64,000 nt of DNA from CAVQZA01 sp963724805. GTDB taxonomy: Bacteria; Actinomycetota; Thermoleophilia; Gaiellales; Gaiellaceae. The notes under the pieces are model-generated. The model saw only the letters and a program-made list of their open reading frames with translations. It had not been told where the DNA came from and did no database searches. How positions within the stretch are numbered: position 1 is the stretch's first letter; each line of letters starts with the position of its first letter. Shown piece after piece: positions 44,820-53,143 of the stretch. The stretch covers positions 21,613 through 85,612 of the forward strand of contig CAVRWA010000002.1 in the NCBI GenBank assembly GCA_963724805.1, in the 5' to 3' direction. The position numbers and the translations under genes were made by a program.

Positions 44820-45719
44820 ATGGCCTATGAGATCAAGATGCTCGATCTGATCGACATCGAGCTCGAATCGAGCTTCCTCGTTCTCGCCCGCAACATGGGG
44901 ATCCGCACGCAGGTGAAGACGTGGGGTTTCCTCATCCTCGGCCCGGATACCGAGCCGATCCTCGTCGACACCGGTGCGAGCCATCCGGAGATCATGGAGA
45001 CGCTCGGGATGACCGGGACCGTAACGAAAGAGATGACGTTGCGCCGCCAACTCGTGAAGCACGGCGTCAAGATCAACGATGTGCGTTGGATCCTGCATAC
45101 GCACCACCACATCGACCACGCCGGCCAGGACAGCCAGTTCTCGATGCGGCAGACAGTCATCACGAACCGGCGGGAACTGGAGTACTCGGTATCGGGGATC
45201 CAGGGTGGTCAGTACCCCGCCGAGTATGTGAAACATCACATCGACCGCCTGCACAAGCCCGGCGCGATGCGCCTGCTCGACCTCGAGCTGTCCGGCCCCG
45301 ACGAGATCGCCCCCGGCATCGTTTGCGAGTCCGCCGGCGGCCATACCGAGGGCTCGATGAACATCCTCGTCGAGACCGCCGAGGGAACCGCCTGCATCTG
45401 TGGCGACGTCGTCTACGACATCCAGAACCAGATCATCGACCCGATCTACCAGGTCCTCGACTACGAGCCGCAGTCGACCGGGAACCAGGGCACGTCGAAG
45501 CGCCAAGAGCGAGCGGCGATCAAGAGGGCGCTAAACAGCGGCACGTTCCTCCTGCCGATTCACGACTATCCGGCCCGCGTCGAGCACGGGCGCGTCGTCT
45601 CGCGACTGATAGGCGACTCCGTCCCCGGGCCGGAGTTCGCCGTCGAGCACCGGACGACGGGCGAGACGCGGAAGATGGGCCTCGGCCGCCAGGAGTTCTC
45701 CCTTCCTCCCGCTCCATGA
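44820..45719 (+). CDS. N-acyl-homoserine-lactonase-like metallo-beta-lactamase
   Basis: 299 aa. WGFLILGPDTEPILVDTGAS opens the fold; WILHTHHHIDHAGQD is the HxHxDH di-zinc motif; SAGGHTEGSMNILVETAEG and CICGDVVYDIQNQIIDP supply the third His and bridging Asp; LLPIHDYPARVEHGRVVSRL gives the last His. Closest in layout to AHL lactonases (AttM/AiiB-like) and related lactone hydrolases. The right end of the IS3 element (44812) is only 7 nt before ATG 44820, so the native promoter and ribosome site have been displaced; no good Shine-Dalgarno remains. Confidence 0.75.
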   Translation: MAYEIKMLDLIDIELESSFLVLARNMGIRTQVKTWGFLILGPDTEPILVDTGASHPEIMETLGMTGTVTKEMTLRRQLVKHGVKINDVRWILHTHHHIDHAGQDSQFSMRQTVITNRRELEYSVSGIQGGQYPAEYVKHHIDRLHKPGAMRLLDLELSGPDEIAPGIVCESAGGHTEGSMNILVETAEGTACICGDVVYDIQNQIIDPIYQVLDYEPQSTGNQGTSKRQERAAIKRALNSGTFLLPIHDYPARVEHGRVVSRLIGDSVPGPEFAVEHRTTGETRKMGLGRQEFSLPPAP

Positions 45720-45889
45720 CTTGCGACCGGCGCGACCGCGCCGACCTTGCTCGCCGTAGCTGCATAACGTCGAACGCCGGCACAAGCCCGCCGAGTCACG
45801 GCTCTCGCGGAATCCGTGACTGATGCGCGTCTCGCTCTACAGGGCCTACGAAAACGTGACTAGATTCGTCGAACGAGTGCTGTCTGAAC

Positions 45890-45937
45890 GGAGCCGGCGC
45901 CGGAGGTCGAACCGACCGAGCGTGGGGCTGCCACACG
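45890..45937 (-). repeat. partial copy of the tRNA-Sec 3' end
   Basis: About 48 bp matching the 3' half of tRNA-Sec at 46650 (shared strings GGTCGAACCGACCGAGCGTGG on this side and GTCGAACCGACCGAGCGTGG there, plus CGGCGCCGGAG) with a few changes, same orientation. It lacks the anticodon arm. The rest of 45720-46054 has no gene; just before 46055 there is a short tandem repeat (GTACCCCACCAG twice, 46016-46041). Confidence 0.65.
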
Positions 45938-46054
45938 CACCGCCAGAGCAGTCTTGATCAGGGCCGATGAGGCGGCGATGACGACCACGGCCGTCGTGCC
46001 CGAGGTATATCTCGCCGTACCCCACCAGGCCGTACCCCACCAGAGAGGAACGAC

Positions 46055-46450
46055 ATGGCCACGTCCACTTCGCTCGTCACCGGCGTCGACTTCGTCGTCG
46101 TCCCGACTCGGAACTTCGACGCGTCCGTCGAGTTCTACGGCACGGTCCTCGGTCTGCCATGCACTGCGCGCTACGGGCAGATGCCGGGCGCCGAGTTCGA
46201 GACGGGCAGCCTGACCCTCGCGGTGATGGCGACCGAGGAGTTCGGCATGGGCTTCAGCCCGAACAAGAACCCGATCGCGCTCCACGTCGAGGACTACGAC
46301 GCGGCACGCGCCGAGCTCGAGTCGCACGGCGTCGCGTTCACGACCGACACCATCGACAGCGGCGTGTGTCACATGGCCGCCTTCGACGACCCCGAAGGGA
46401 ACGCGCTGATGATCCATCACCGGTACGCCCCGCGTAGGCCGCTCGAGTGA
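46055..46450 (+). CDS. VOC-family (glyoxalase-like) protein
   Basis: 131 aa. VTGVDFVVVPTRNFDASVEF and YGTVLGLPCTARYGQM form the first beta-alpha-beta unit; IALHVEDYDAARAELESHGV and MAAFDDPEGNALMIHHRYAP the second with the usual DPxGN metal-side motif. AGAGAGGAACGAC precedes the ATG. Possible isomerase, extradiol dioxygenase-like or antibiotic-binding role; not resolved. It sits between the tRNA-Sec fragment and the tRNA-Sec gene. Confidence 0.75.
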   Translation: MATSTSLVTGVDFVVVPTRNFDASVEFYGTVLGLPCTARYGQMPGAEFETGSLTLAVMATEEFGMGFSPNKNPIALHVEDYDAARAELESHGVAFTTDTIDSGVCHMAAFDDPEGNALMIHHRYAPRRPLE

Positions 46451-46649
46451 GGGCTGGGTCACTCGGGCCGCTCGTACACGAGGATCACCTCGCGGCGGCG
46501 TCCGGCTGACCCTCGGGTGCGCGCCAGTTGCGCGCCAGTCACACCCCCGCTCAGGCGGTCTCAGGCGGATTCGGGCGGTCTCTCGGGGCCGCCCGATTCG
46601 TGTCCGCCAGCACTCGCGATCCCGCATCAGTTCTCGCGATCCCTTTGAC

Positions 46650-46741
46650 GGAGCGGCGCCGGAGTCGAACCGACCGAGCGTGGGGCTACCACACCGCACA
46701 GGTTTTGAAGACCTGCTGGGCCACCGGGCCCATGCCGCTCC
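46650..46741 (-). tRNA. selC: tRNA-Sec (anticodon UCA)
   Basis: 92 nt without CCA. 8-bp acceptor stem (GGAGCGGC/GCCGCTCC), anticodon arm CAGGT-CTTCAAA-ACCTG with TCA, long variable arm (GTGTGGTAGCCCCAC) and 5-bp T-stem (GTCGG/CCGGC). The 8+5 layout and long extra arm are specific to bacterial tRNA-Sec. It lies 41 bp from a divergent selenoprotein gene. Confidence 0.93.
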
Positions 46742-46782
46742 GCGGCTGAGGCTACCGGCGCCGCCTCCCGTAGGATCGGCGC

Positions 46783-47340
46783 ATGGCCCACCTGCGCCTG
46801 ATCGACCCCGACGACGCCGACGGGGCGCTCGCCGAGGAGTACGCGGCGGCGGTCGGGCGGGCCGGGAAGGTGTTCAACATCGTCCGCTCGATGAGCCTCT
46901 CGCCGGAGACGCTCCACGCCTCGATGGAGCTCTACAAGGCGATCATGTTCGGCCCGTCGAGCCTCACACGGCAGGAGCGCGAGCTGATCGCGACGGTCGT
47001 CTCGGCGACGAACGAGTGTTACTACTGACGGCGCTCGCACGCCGACGACCTCCGTGACGAGGGCGCACCAGACGAGCTGGCGACACACGCGGAGCACGAC
47101 TATCGCGAGGCCGATCTCGATGCGCGCACACGGGCGATGTGCGACTACGCGCGGAAGCTGACGCTCACGCCCACGGCGGTCGGCGCTGCCGACGCGGAGA
47201 CGCTCCGCGTGCACGGCCTCGACGACGCCGCGATCCACGACGTCATCCAGGTCGTCGCGTACTTCAACTACATCAACCGGATCGCGGAGGGCGTCGGGAC
47301 CGATCCGGAGCCGGAGTGGGCTACGCGAGCGCGGCCTTGA
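46783..47340 (+). CDS. AhpD/CMD-family selenoprotein (in-frame UGA)
   Basis: 185 aa read through UGA. MAHLRLIDPDDADGALAEEY, VFNIVRSMSLSPETLHASME and LTRQERELIATVVSATNE lead to C79-Y-Y-U82-RRSHADDLR, the active site of peroxidase-related CMD proteins (CxxCxxxH), with UGA at 47026-47028 for the second Cys and His86 conserved. The frame goes on through YREADLDARTRAMCDYARKL and HGLDDAAIHDVIQVVAYFNY to the true stop at 47340. A gene caller would split it in two. TAGGAT is 6 nt before the ATG, so the mRNA is probably leaderless. The Sec would give a fast peroxide-reducing site. selB and selA follow on the other strand. Confidence 0.88.
47049..47062 (+). promoter_or_regulatory. candidate SECIS hairpin of the AhpD-like selenoprotein
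   Basis: CCTC-CGTGAC-GAGG; loop 25-30 nt after the UGA, with GU. Another short stem (CGGCG-CTCGCA-CGCCG) directly follows the UGA. Weaker than the hairpins at 20201 and 20694. Confidence 0.4.
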
Positions 47341-47737
47341 TCTTCTCGATCGTGGCCGCCTCGGCCTCGTCCCCACCGCCTGCGGCCTTGCCGACCGACT
47401 CCGCGAGCTCGAGCACGAACGCGCGATAGCTCTCCAGCTCGTCGGGGGCCTTCGAGCGCAGCGTCGCGACCGCGGCCTCGAGCGACTCGAACGTTCCGTC
47501 CTGCACCTCGCTCGGCGAGGCGACCATCCCGAAGCCGGTGCCGCCTTCGGACGCGAGCTCACGGACGAGCTGGCTGTCGCTGTCGCGCGATCCCTTGACG
47601 TGCTTCGCGAGCGACGACGCCTCCTTGAACGTGTCGAAGAAGCTACGGTCGCTCACCGAGACGAGGAGCCCGGCTCCGGTCGCGCCCTTCCGCAGCTCCT
47701 CCCATTCCTCGTCGGTGAAGTCGGACTTCCCGGCCAT
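47321..47737 (-). CDS. conserved hypothetical protein, 138 aa
   Basis: ATG 47737 with CCGAGGAGGCGAC upstream. MAGKSDFTDEEWEELRKGAT, GLLVSVSDRSFFDTFKEASS and LAKHVKGSRDSDSQLVRELA suggest an all-helical soluble protein; the end is rich in Ala/Glu. I have no family name. It overlaps the selenoprotein 3' end by 20 bp on the opposite strand and lies 54 bp after selB on the same strand. Confidence 0.6.
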   Translation of the reverse strand: MAGKSDFTDEEWEELRKGATGAGLLVSVSDRSFFDTFKEASSLAKHVKGSRDSDSQLVRELASEGGTGFGMVASPSEVQDGTFESLEAAVATLRSKAPDELESYRAFVLELAESVGKAAGGGDEAEAATIEKIKAALA

Positions 47738-47791
47738 GTCGCCTCCTCGGATGGTGTCGGAGAGATTCTCGCAGTCGACCCTCACCTTGGG

Positions 47792-49540
47792 TCAGTGCGT
47801 GCCGGCGTCGGCCCGTGCCGCCCGGCGGAGCACCCGGCGATCCCCCACGCGACGCGTGACACCGTCGACGTCCATCCGCTCCAGCAGGAGCTGCGCGTCG
47901 CGACGCCCGACGCCGGAGAGGTCGCGGAAGCGCGCGAGCGTGATCTCTCCCGCGGCGGCGCACTCGCTCACGACGAGGTCGCGGGCGACCTCGTAGGCGC
48001 CGGGGCCGACGGTGAAGCCGTCGCCGAGCCGGACGAGCAGGCCTTCGCCCTCGAGGTAGCGGGCGAGCTCGCCGTCCTCGACCCTCGTCGCAGCCAGGCC
48101 CGCGCTCGCGAGGTCGCGCTCCAGCGCCGCGGCCGCGTCCGCGCGCGCGCCGAGCGACGCCGCCGTCCCCGGGAGGACGACCTTCGGCCCGCGACGCTCG
48201 ACCGGGAGCAGGTCGAGGACGGCCGCCGCCCAAGGCTCCGGCGGCAGCAGCTCGGCGAGCACCAGGCCGGGGTCGAGCGGGGAGGCCTCGGCCCGGGCGT
48301 GCAGGCGCGCCTCGACGTCCATCGCGGTCTGCTCGAGCCACGCGTCGGAGAACGCCCAGCCGTCGACGACCCGGACGGCGTCGAGGCCCTCCTCGAGCTG
48401 CGCCCCGCCGAGGAGGGCACGCGCGGCGAGCTGCTCGACGCTCACGGGCTCGTGGACGAGCCCGCGCACGATCGAGGCCGGGTCGCTCTCGCCGAGCAGC
48501 CGGTCGCGCTCGGCGTCCGTCCGGCGCGGCGGCGCCGGGTCGAGGACGACCGCCCCTCCCACGGTGGTCTCGCGTCGCAGGACGACGTGGTCGCCGCGGG
48601 CGGCGACGACGGGGGTGGCCAGCCGCAGCTGCGCGTGGGTCTCCCCCACCCGCACGACGCGGGCGGGGATGCGGCTCGTCCCGTGGTGGACGGAGAGTCG
48701 CGCGCCGTCGCCGATCGGCTCGAGCTCGCGCAGCTCCACCTGGAGGCGATAGGAGCGGGGGAACGCGCCCGAGGCCACCAGCGCGTCGCCGCGGCGCACG
48801 TCGCGGCGCTCGACGCCGGGAAGGTTGACGGCGACGCGCTGCCCCGCCTCGGCCCTCGCGACCGCCGTGTCGTGCACCTGCACCGAGCGGACGCGGACGC
48901 CCCGGCCCGCCGGCTCGAGGCGCAGCCGGTCTCCCTCGGAGATCGATCCGGACCACAGCGTTCCCGTCACGATCGTCCCGATGCCCTGCAGCGTGAACAC
49001 GCGGTCGACGTAGAGCCGCGCCGGGAAGTCGGCGCGGCGTTGCGCGGTCTCGGCCGCCACCACCGCGAGCGCCCGGCGAAGGTCGTCGAGCCCTGCGCCG
49101 GTGACACCGCTCACCGCTATGACCGGCGCCCGCGGGACGAGCTCGCGTGCCTCCTCGAGCGCAAGCTCGAGCGTCTCCCCGTCGACGGCGTCCGCCTTCG
49201 TGACGGCGACGACGCCGCGGTCGACGCCGAGCAGGCGCAGGATCGCGAGGTGCTCGTGGGTCTGCGGGCGCGCGCCCTCCGCCGCGTCGACGACCAGCAG
49301 GAACAGGTCGATCCCTGTCGCCCCTGCGACCATCGTCCGCACGAACCGCTCGTGGCCGGGGACGTCGACGAGCGACAGCGTCGGCCCACCCGGCAGCTCG
49401 AGGGGCGCGTACCCGAGGTCGATCGAGATGCCGCGCGAGCGCTCCTCCGGCAACCGGTCGGTGTCCTTCCCCGTCAGCGCGCGGACGAGCGTCGTCTTGC
49501 CGTGGTCGACGTGCCCGGCCGTGCCGACCGTCAGTGCCAT
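47792..49540 (-). CDS. selB: selenocysteine-specific elongation factor SelB
   Basis: 582 aa. EF-Tu-like GTPase: G1 GHVDHGKT at 9-16, G3 DVPGHE at 59-64, G4 TKAD at 114-117; domain II with VFTLQGIGTIVTGTLWSGSI. The C-terminal half consists of winged-helix repeats (ITLARFRDLSGVGRRDAQLL, GVTRRVGDRRVLRR) that bind SECIS RNA. It brings Sec-tRNA(Sec) to UGA on the ribosome. ATG 49540 lies 2 bp after the selA stop, so the two are cotranscribed. Length is normal for the family. Confidence 0.95.
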   Translation of the reverse strand: MALTVGTAGHVDHGKTTLVRALTGKDTDRLPEERSRGISIDLGYAPLELPGGPTLSLVDVPGHERFVRTMVAGATGIDLFLLVVDAAEGARPQTHEHLAILRLLGVDRGVVAVTKADAVDGETLELALEEARELVPRAPVIAVSGVTGAGLDDLRRALAVVAAETAQRRADFPARLYVDRVFTLQGIGTIVTGTLWSGSISEGDRLRLEPAGRGVRVRSVQVHDTAVARAEAGQRVAVNLPGVERRDVRRGDALVASGAFPRSYRLQVELRELEPIGDGARLSVHHGTSRIPARVVRVGETHAQLRLATPVVAARGDHVVLRRETTVGGAVVLDPAPPRRTDAERDRLLGESDPASIVRGLVHEPVSVEQLAARALLGGAQLEEGLDAVRVVDGWAFSDAWLEQTAMDVEARLHARAEASPLDPGLVLAELLPPEPWAAAVLDLLPVERRGPKVVLPGTAASLGARADAAAALERDLASAGLAATRVEDGELARYLEGEGLLVRLGDGFTVGPGAYEVARDLVVSECAAAGEITLARFRDLSGVGRRDAQLLLERMDVDGVTRRVGDRRVLRRAARADAGTH

Positions 49541-49542
49541 CG

Positions 49543-50856
49543 TCAGATGGAGATGCTGGCCCGCCGCGCGCGGATGACGGCGCGGGCGACCTCGTCGACT
49601 TCGTCCGCCGTCAGCGTGCGCGCATCCAGGAGCAGGCGGCCGTCGCGGACGATCCCGACGACCGGCGTGTCTCCCAGCCGGAGCATCGGCGCCAGACGCT
49701 CCTCGATCGCGCACGCGGCGCTCGGGAGCTCGGCCAGCGGGAGCGCGCCGCCGCCGACCCGGGCGACGGTCTCCTCGACCTCCCCGCCGACGAGACCGGC
49801 AAGCCGCTCGGCCCGCTCGCGGACGGAGTCGACGGGCTCGTCGAGCATCCGGAGCACCGGGATCTCCCTCCGCGCGAGCCCGGGGTCCGCGAGGAGCGCG
49901 AGCGTGCCCTCGAGCGCCGCGAGCGTCAGCTTGTCCGCCCGCAGCGCGCGTTGCAGCGGATGCCGCCGCAGCCGCTCGACGAGGTCGGCGCGCCCGACGA
50001 CGACGCCCGCCTGGGGGCCGCCGAGGAGCTTGTCGCCCGAGAAGCAGACGAGGTCTGCTCCGGCGGCGATGCTCGACGAGGCGGTGGGCTCGTCGCCCAC
50101 GTCGAAGAGGGAGCCCGAGCCGAGGTCGTCGACGAGCGGGAGCGCGGCTCGCTTCGCGATCCGCACGAGGTCCGGGACCGACGGCTGCTCGGCGAAACCC
50201 ACGATCCTGAAGTTCGACTGATGGACCCGGAGGAGCGCGGCGGTCTCGGGGCCGATCGCGCGCTCGTAGTCCGCGGCGCGGGTCCGGTTCGTCGTGCCGA
50301 CCTCGACCATGCGCGCGCCCGAGCGGGCGAGGACGTCGGGGATGCGGAAGCCGTCGCCGATCTCGACCAGCTCGCCACGCGACACGACGACCTCGCGCCC
50401 CTCGGCGAGCGCCGCGAGGGCGAGCAGGACCGCAGCGGCGTTGTTGTTCACGACGAGCGCCGACTCGGCCCCCGTGAGCCTCCGAAGCGACTCGACGACG
50501 TGGGCCTGCCGCGAGCCGCGCTCGCCGGACTCGAGGTCGAGCTCGAGGTTCGAGTACGCCCGGCCGATCTCCACCACCCGCTCGAGCGCGGAAGCCGCGA
50601 GCGGCGCCCGGCCGAGGTTCGTGTGGACGATCACGCCGGTCGCGTTGAGGACCCGGCGCAGCGACGGCGCCCGGATGCGGTCGAGCTCGGAACGCGCCGC
50701 GGCCGCGACGTCGCCCGGGTCGTCGCCGGAGAGAATCGCTGCACGTGCACGCTCGAGCGCTCCGCGCGCGGCGGCCGTCGCCAGCGATCGCGGCGCCTCG
50801 GCCAGCGCCTCGTCCGCGAGCAGCCGGTCGACGGACGGGAGGTCGCGCAGGTCCAT
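49543..50856 (-). CDS. selA: L-seryl-tRNA(Sec) selenium transferase SelA
   Basis: 437 aa, a PLP-dependent enzyme converting Ser-tRNA(Sec) to Sec-tRNA(Sec) with selenophosphate. VLNATGVIVHTNLGRAPLAA, RQAHVVESLRRLTGAESALV, LVVNNNAAAVLLALAALA and LVDDLGSGSLFDVG are SelA hallmarks; the PLP lysine is K276 in CFSGDKLLGGPQAG. ATG 50856 just after the PNP gene (12 bp). selD is not in the window. Confidence 0.95.
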   Translation of the reverse strand: MDLRDLPSVDRLLADEALAEAPRSLATAAARGALERARAAILSGDDPGDVAAAARSELDRIRAPSLRRVLNATGVIVHTNLGRAPLAASALERVVEIGRAYSNLELDLESGERGSRQAHVVESLRRLTGAESALVVNNNAAAVLLALAALAEGREVVVSRGELVEIGDGFRIPDVLARSGARMVEVGTTNRTRAADYERAIGPETAALLRVHQSNFRIVGFAEQPSVPDLVRIAKRAALPLVDDLGSGSLFDVGDEPTASSSIAAGADLVCFSGDKLLGGPQAGVVVGRADLVERLRRHPLQRALRADKLTLAALEGTLALLADPGLARREIPVLRMLDEPVDSVRERAERLAGLVGGEVEETVARVGGGALPLAELPSAACAIEERLAPMLRLGDTPVVGIVRDGRLLLDARTLTADEVDEVARAVIRARRASISI

Positions 50857-50867
50857 CGCTCCCCAGT

Positions 50868-51674
50868 CTACGAGGCCGCTCGCGAGCCGCCGAGCCGCGG
50901 GATCACCTCGTGCAGGAGCGCGACGAGATCGCCTGCGGCGCGGGCGCCGACCTCGAGGACGCGCTCGTGGTCGATCGGCTCGGGCCGTACGCCGGCGGCG
51001 GCGTTGGTCACGCAGGAGAGCGCGAGGCAGCGGATCCCCATGTGCCGCGCCGCGAGCACCTCGGGCACGGTCGACATCCCGACGAGGTCCGCGCCGAGCG
51101 CCCGGATCATCCGGATCTCCGCCGGCGTCTCGAACGCCGGGCCGAGCCAGGCCGCGTACACGCCCTCGCCGAGCGCGAGCCCCAGCCTGTCCGCCGCCTC
51201 GTGCGCGAGCCTCCGGTACTCCGGGTCGTACGCGTCGGACATGTCCGGGAAGCGCGGGCCGAGCGTCTCGTCGTTGGGGCCGACGAGCGGAGAGGAGCCC
51301 TGGAGGTTGAGGTGGTCGGCGATCGCGACGAGACGTCCCGGCTCGAGCGTGGGGTCGATCCCCCCGCATGCGTTCGTCAGCACGAGGCTGGAGATCCCGA
51401 GCCGGGCGAGGACCCGCACGCCGAAGACGACGGCCGCCGGCGGGTGTCCCTCGTAGAGATGCGCGCGCCCGTTCATCACGGCGACCGGGACGTTGCCGAA
51501 GCGCCCCAGGACGAGCGCCCCCGCATGCCCGACCGCGGTGGAGACCGGCCAGCCGGGGATGTCTCCGTACGGCATCTCGGTGGGGTCGTCGACGGCGGCG
51601 GCGAAGCCGCCGAGCCCGCTTCCGAGCACCAGGCCGACCTCCGGCTCGAGGGCGCTCCGGGCCCGTATCGCCAC
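50868..51674 (-). CDS. purine-nucleoside phosphorylase
   Basis: 268 aa. VGLVLGSGLGGFAAAVDDPT, VAVMNGRAHLYEGHPPAAVV, LTNACGGIDPTLEPGRLVAI and LVGMSTVPEVLAARHMGIRC are the family I (trimeric) PNP/MTAP motifs: phosphate loop GSGLG, HxYEG and the GMS-P-E-ARH segment. Splits inosine/guanosine (or related) with phosphate. GTG start at 51674. Between selA and the LOG-like gene in one operon. Confidence 0.9.
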   Translation of the reverse strand: MAIRARSALEPEVGLVLGSGLGGFAAAVDDPTEMPYGDIPGWPVSTAVGHAGALVLGRFGNVPVAVMNGRAHLYEGHPPAAVVFGVRVLARLGISSLVLTNACGGIDPTLEPGRLVAIADHLNLQGSSPLVGPNDETLGPRFPDMSDAYDPEYRRLAHEAADRLGLALGEGVYAAWLGPAFETPAEIRMIRALGADLVGMSTVPEVLAARHMGIRCLALSCVTNAAAGVRPEPIDHERVLEVGARAAGDLVALLHEVIPRLGGSRAAS

Positions 51675-51697
51675 GACCGCCTCGTCGAGCGGAGCGG

Positions 51698-52387
51698 TCA
51701 GGCCGAGCCCTCCTCGCGGCGGGAGCCCATCATCGCCACGATCCGCTCGACCGCCTCGGTAGGGTCGTCGGTCACGTAGAGCAGATCGAGGTCACCCTGC
51801 GAGACGAGCCCGTCGGCGAGCATCTCCCCGCGGATCCACTCGATCATCTCCTCCCAGTAGTCGCTGTCGAAGAGGACCACCGGGAAGCTGCCGATCTTGC
51901 CCGTCTGGATCAGGGTCAGCGACTCGTAGAGCTCGTCCATCGTGCCGAACCCGCCGGGGAAGATGACGAACCCCTCGGCGGCCTTCACGAACATCACCTT
52001 CCGCACGTAGAAGTGCTTGAACGTGAGCGAGAGGTCGCAGTAGGGGTTCAGGCCCTGCTCGTGGGGGAGCGTGATGTTGAACCCCACGGAGAGGCCACCG
52101 CCGTCCCTGGCGCCGCGGTTCGCCGCCTCCATCACCCCGGGGCCGCCTCCCGTGACGACGGCCAGCCCCGCGTCGGCGAAGCGCTTCCCCGTCTCGCGCG
52201 CCGCCGCGTACGTATCCGAGCCGTCCTTCACGCGGGCCGAGCCGAAGACCGAGACCGCGGGCCGATCGATCGACTCCACGGCCTGGAAGCCGGCGAGGAA
52301 CTCGGACGCGATCAGCGCCACGTCGCTCGCGAGCGTCTCGTGCGTCCGGCGCAGGAGGCGCCGGTCGAGCTCGTTGTTCGTGCTCAC
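51698..52387 (-). CDS. LOG-family (TIGR00730) nucleotide phosphoribohydrolase-like protein
   Basis: 229 aa. VSVFGSARVKDGSDTYAAAR, VVTGGGPGVMEAANRGARDG and GFVIFPGGFGTMDELYESLT: the GGGxGxM and PGGxGTxxE motifs of LOG/TIGR00730 proteins, which release ribose-5-phosphate from nucleoside monophosphates. GTG 52387 overlaps the M50 stop (GTGA). Confidence 0.85.
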   Translation of the reverse strand: MSTNNELDRRLLRRTHETLASDVALIASEFLAGFQAVESIDRPAVSVFGSARVKDGSDTYAAARETGKRFADAGLAVVTGGGPGVMEAANRGARDGGGLSVGFNITLPHEQGLNPYCDLSLTFKHFYVRKVMFVKAAEGFVIFPGGFGTMDELYESLTLIQTGKIGSFPVVLFDSDYWEEMIEWIRGEMLADGLVSQGDLDLLYVTDDPTEAVERIVAMMGSRREEGSA

Positions 52388-53082
52388 AGCCGGTCCTGCG
52401 GGACGTGGGCGACGACCATGCCCACGACGAGCGCCGCGACGGTGACGAGCGAGGCGACCGCGACGATGGCCGCCAGCCTTCGCGCGCGCGCTGGGGTGGC
52501 TGCGCCGCCGCCCGCGCGCAGGATCCGCCAGGAACGGAGCACGTGACCGCCGTCGAGGATCCCGATCGGCGCGAGGTTGATGAGGTTGAGGAGGAAGCCC
52601 GCGTACGCGAGCGCCCGCAGCAGGTCCGAGTCGACCGCCACCGCGGCGGCGAGGCACGCGGCCGCCCCGATGCCTCCGGCCACCGGCCCGGCCAGCGACA
52701 CCCGGGCGTTGACCCACGGGTCGAAGCGCATGTTCCGGAGCGCGACGTAGGCACCGAGAAACGGGATGAAGACCGGGAGCTGGGGGTCGAGCCCGACGCG
52801 CCGTGCCTCCACGTAGTGGCCGAGCTCGTGGACGAGGATCAGGAGGACGACGCCGATCGCGAACGACCAGCCCCAGATCAGCGCGTAGCCCCCGACCGCG
52901 AGGAAGATGCCGAAGAACTTGAGGAAGAACACGCCGAACTTGACGATCACGCCGACGGCCACGGCCAGCGGTGCGAGCAGACGGCCGAGCAGCGACCGCC
53001 GCGACCGATCGTGCTCGACCGGGAACATGCCCGGCTCCGGCGCGGTCACGGGCTCGAGGTCTCTGTTGTCGCGATCGCTCAC
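52384..53082 (-). CDS. M50-family (site-2-protease-like) membrane metalloprotease
   Basis: 232 aa with about five TM helices. VVLLILVHELGHYVEARRVG holds the HExxH zinc site; LLNLINLAPIGILDGGHVLR gives the distal N/D-G-G-H ligand. SLAGPVAGGIGAAACLAAAV lies between. This is the short M50B layout without a PDZ domain. An intramembrane protease that may process membrane-tethered regulators; target unknown. Confidence 0.85.
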   Translation of the reverse strand: MSDRDNRDLEPVTAPEPGMFPVEHDRSRRSLLGRLLAPLAVAVGVIVKFGVFFLKFFGIFLAVGGYALIWGWSFAIGVVLLILVHELGHYVEARRVGLDPQLPVFIPFLGAYVALRNMRFDPWVNARVSLAGPVAGGIGAAACLAAAVAVDSDLLRALAYAGFLLNLINLAPIGILDGGHVLRSWRILRAGGGAATPARARRLAAIVAVASLVTVAALVVGMVVAHVPQDRL

Positions 53083-53119
53083 TAGGCTCGGTTCTCCCGG
53101 CCCGGTCGTGAAGGTCCTA

Positions 53120-53143
53120 GGCTCTTGACGCCAGTCAAGAGCC
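53120..53143 (-). terminator. perfect hairpin overlapping the MoaD-MoaE stop codon
   Basis: GGCTCTTGAC-GCCA-GTCAAGAGCC, 10-bp stem. The MoaD-MoaE TGA (53135-53137) lies inside the stem, 53 bp before the M50 start. Probably a terminator or attenuator. Confidence 0.55.
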
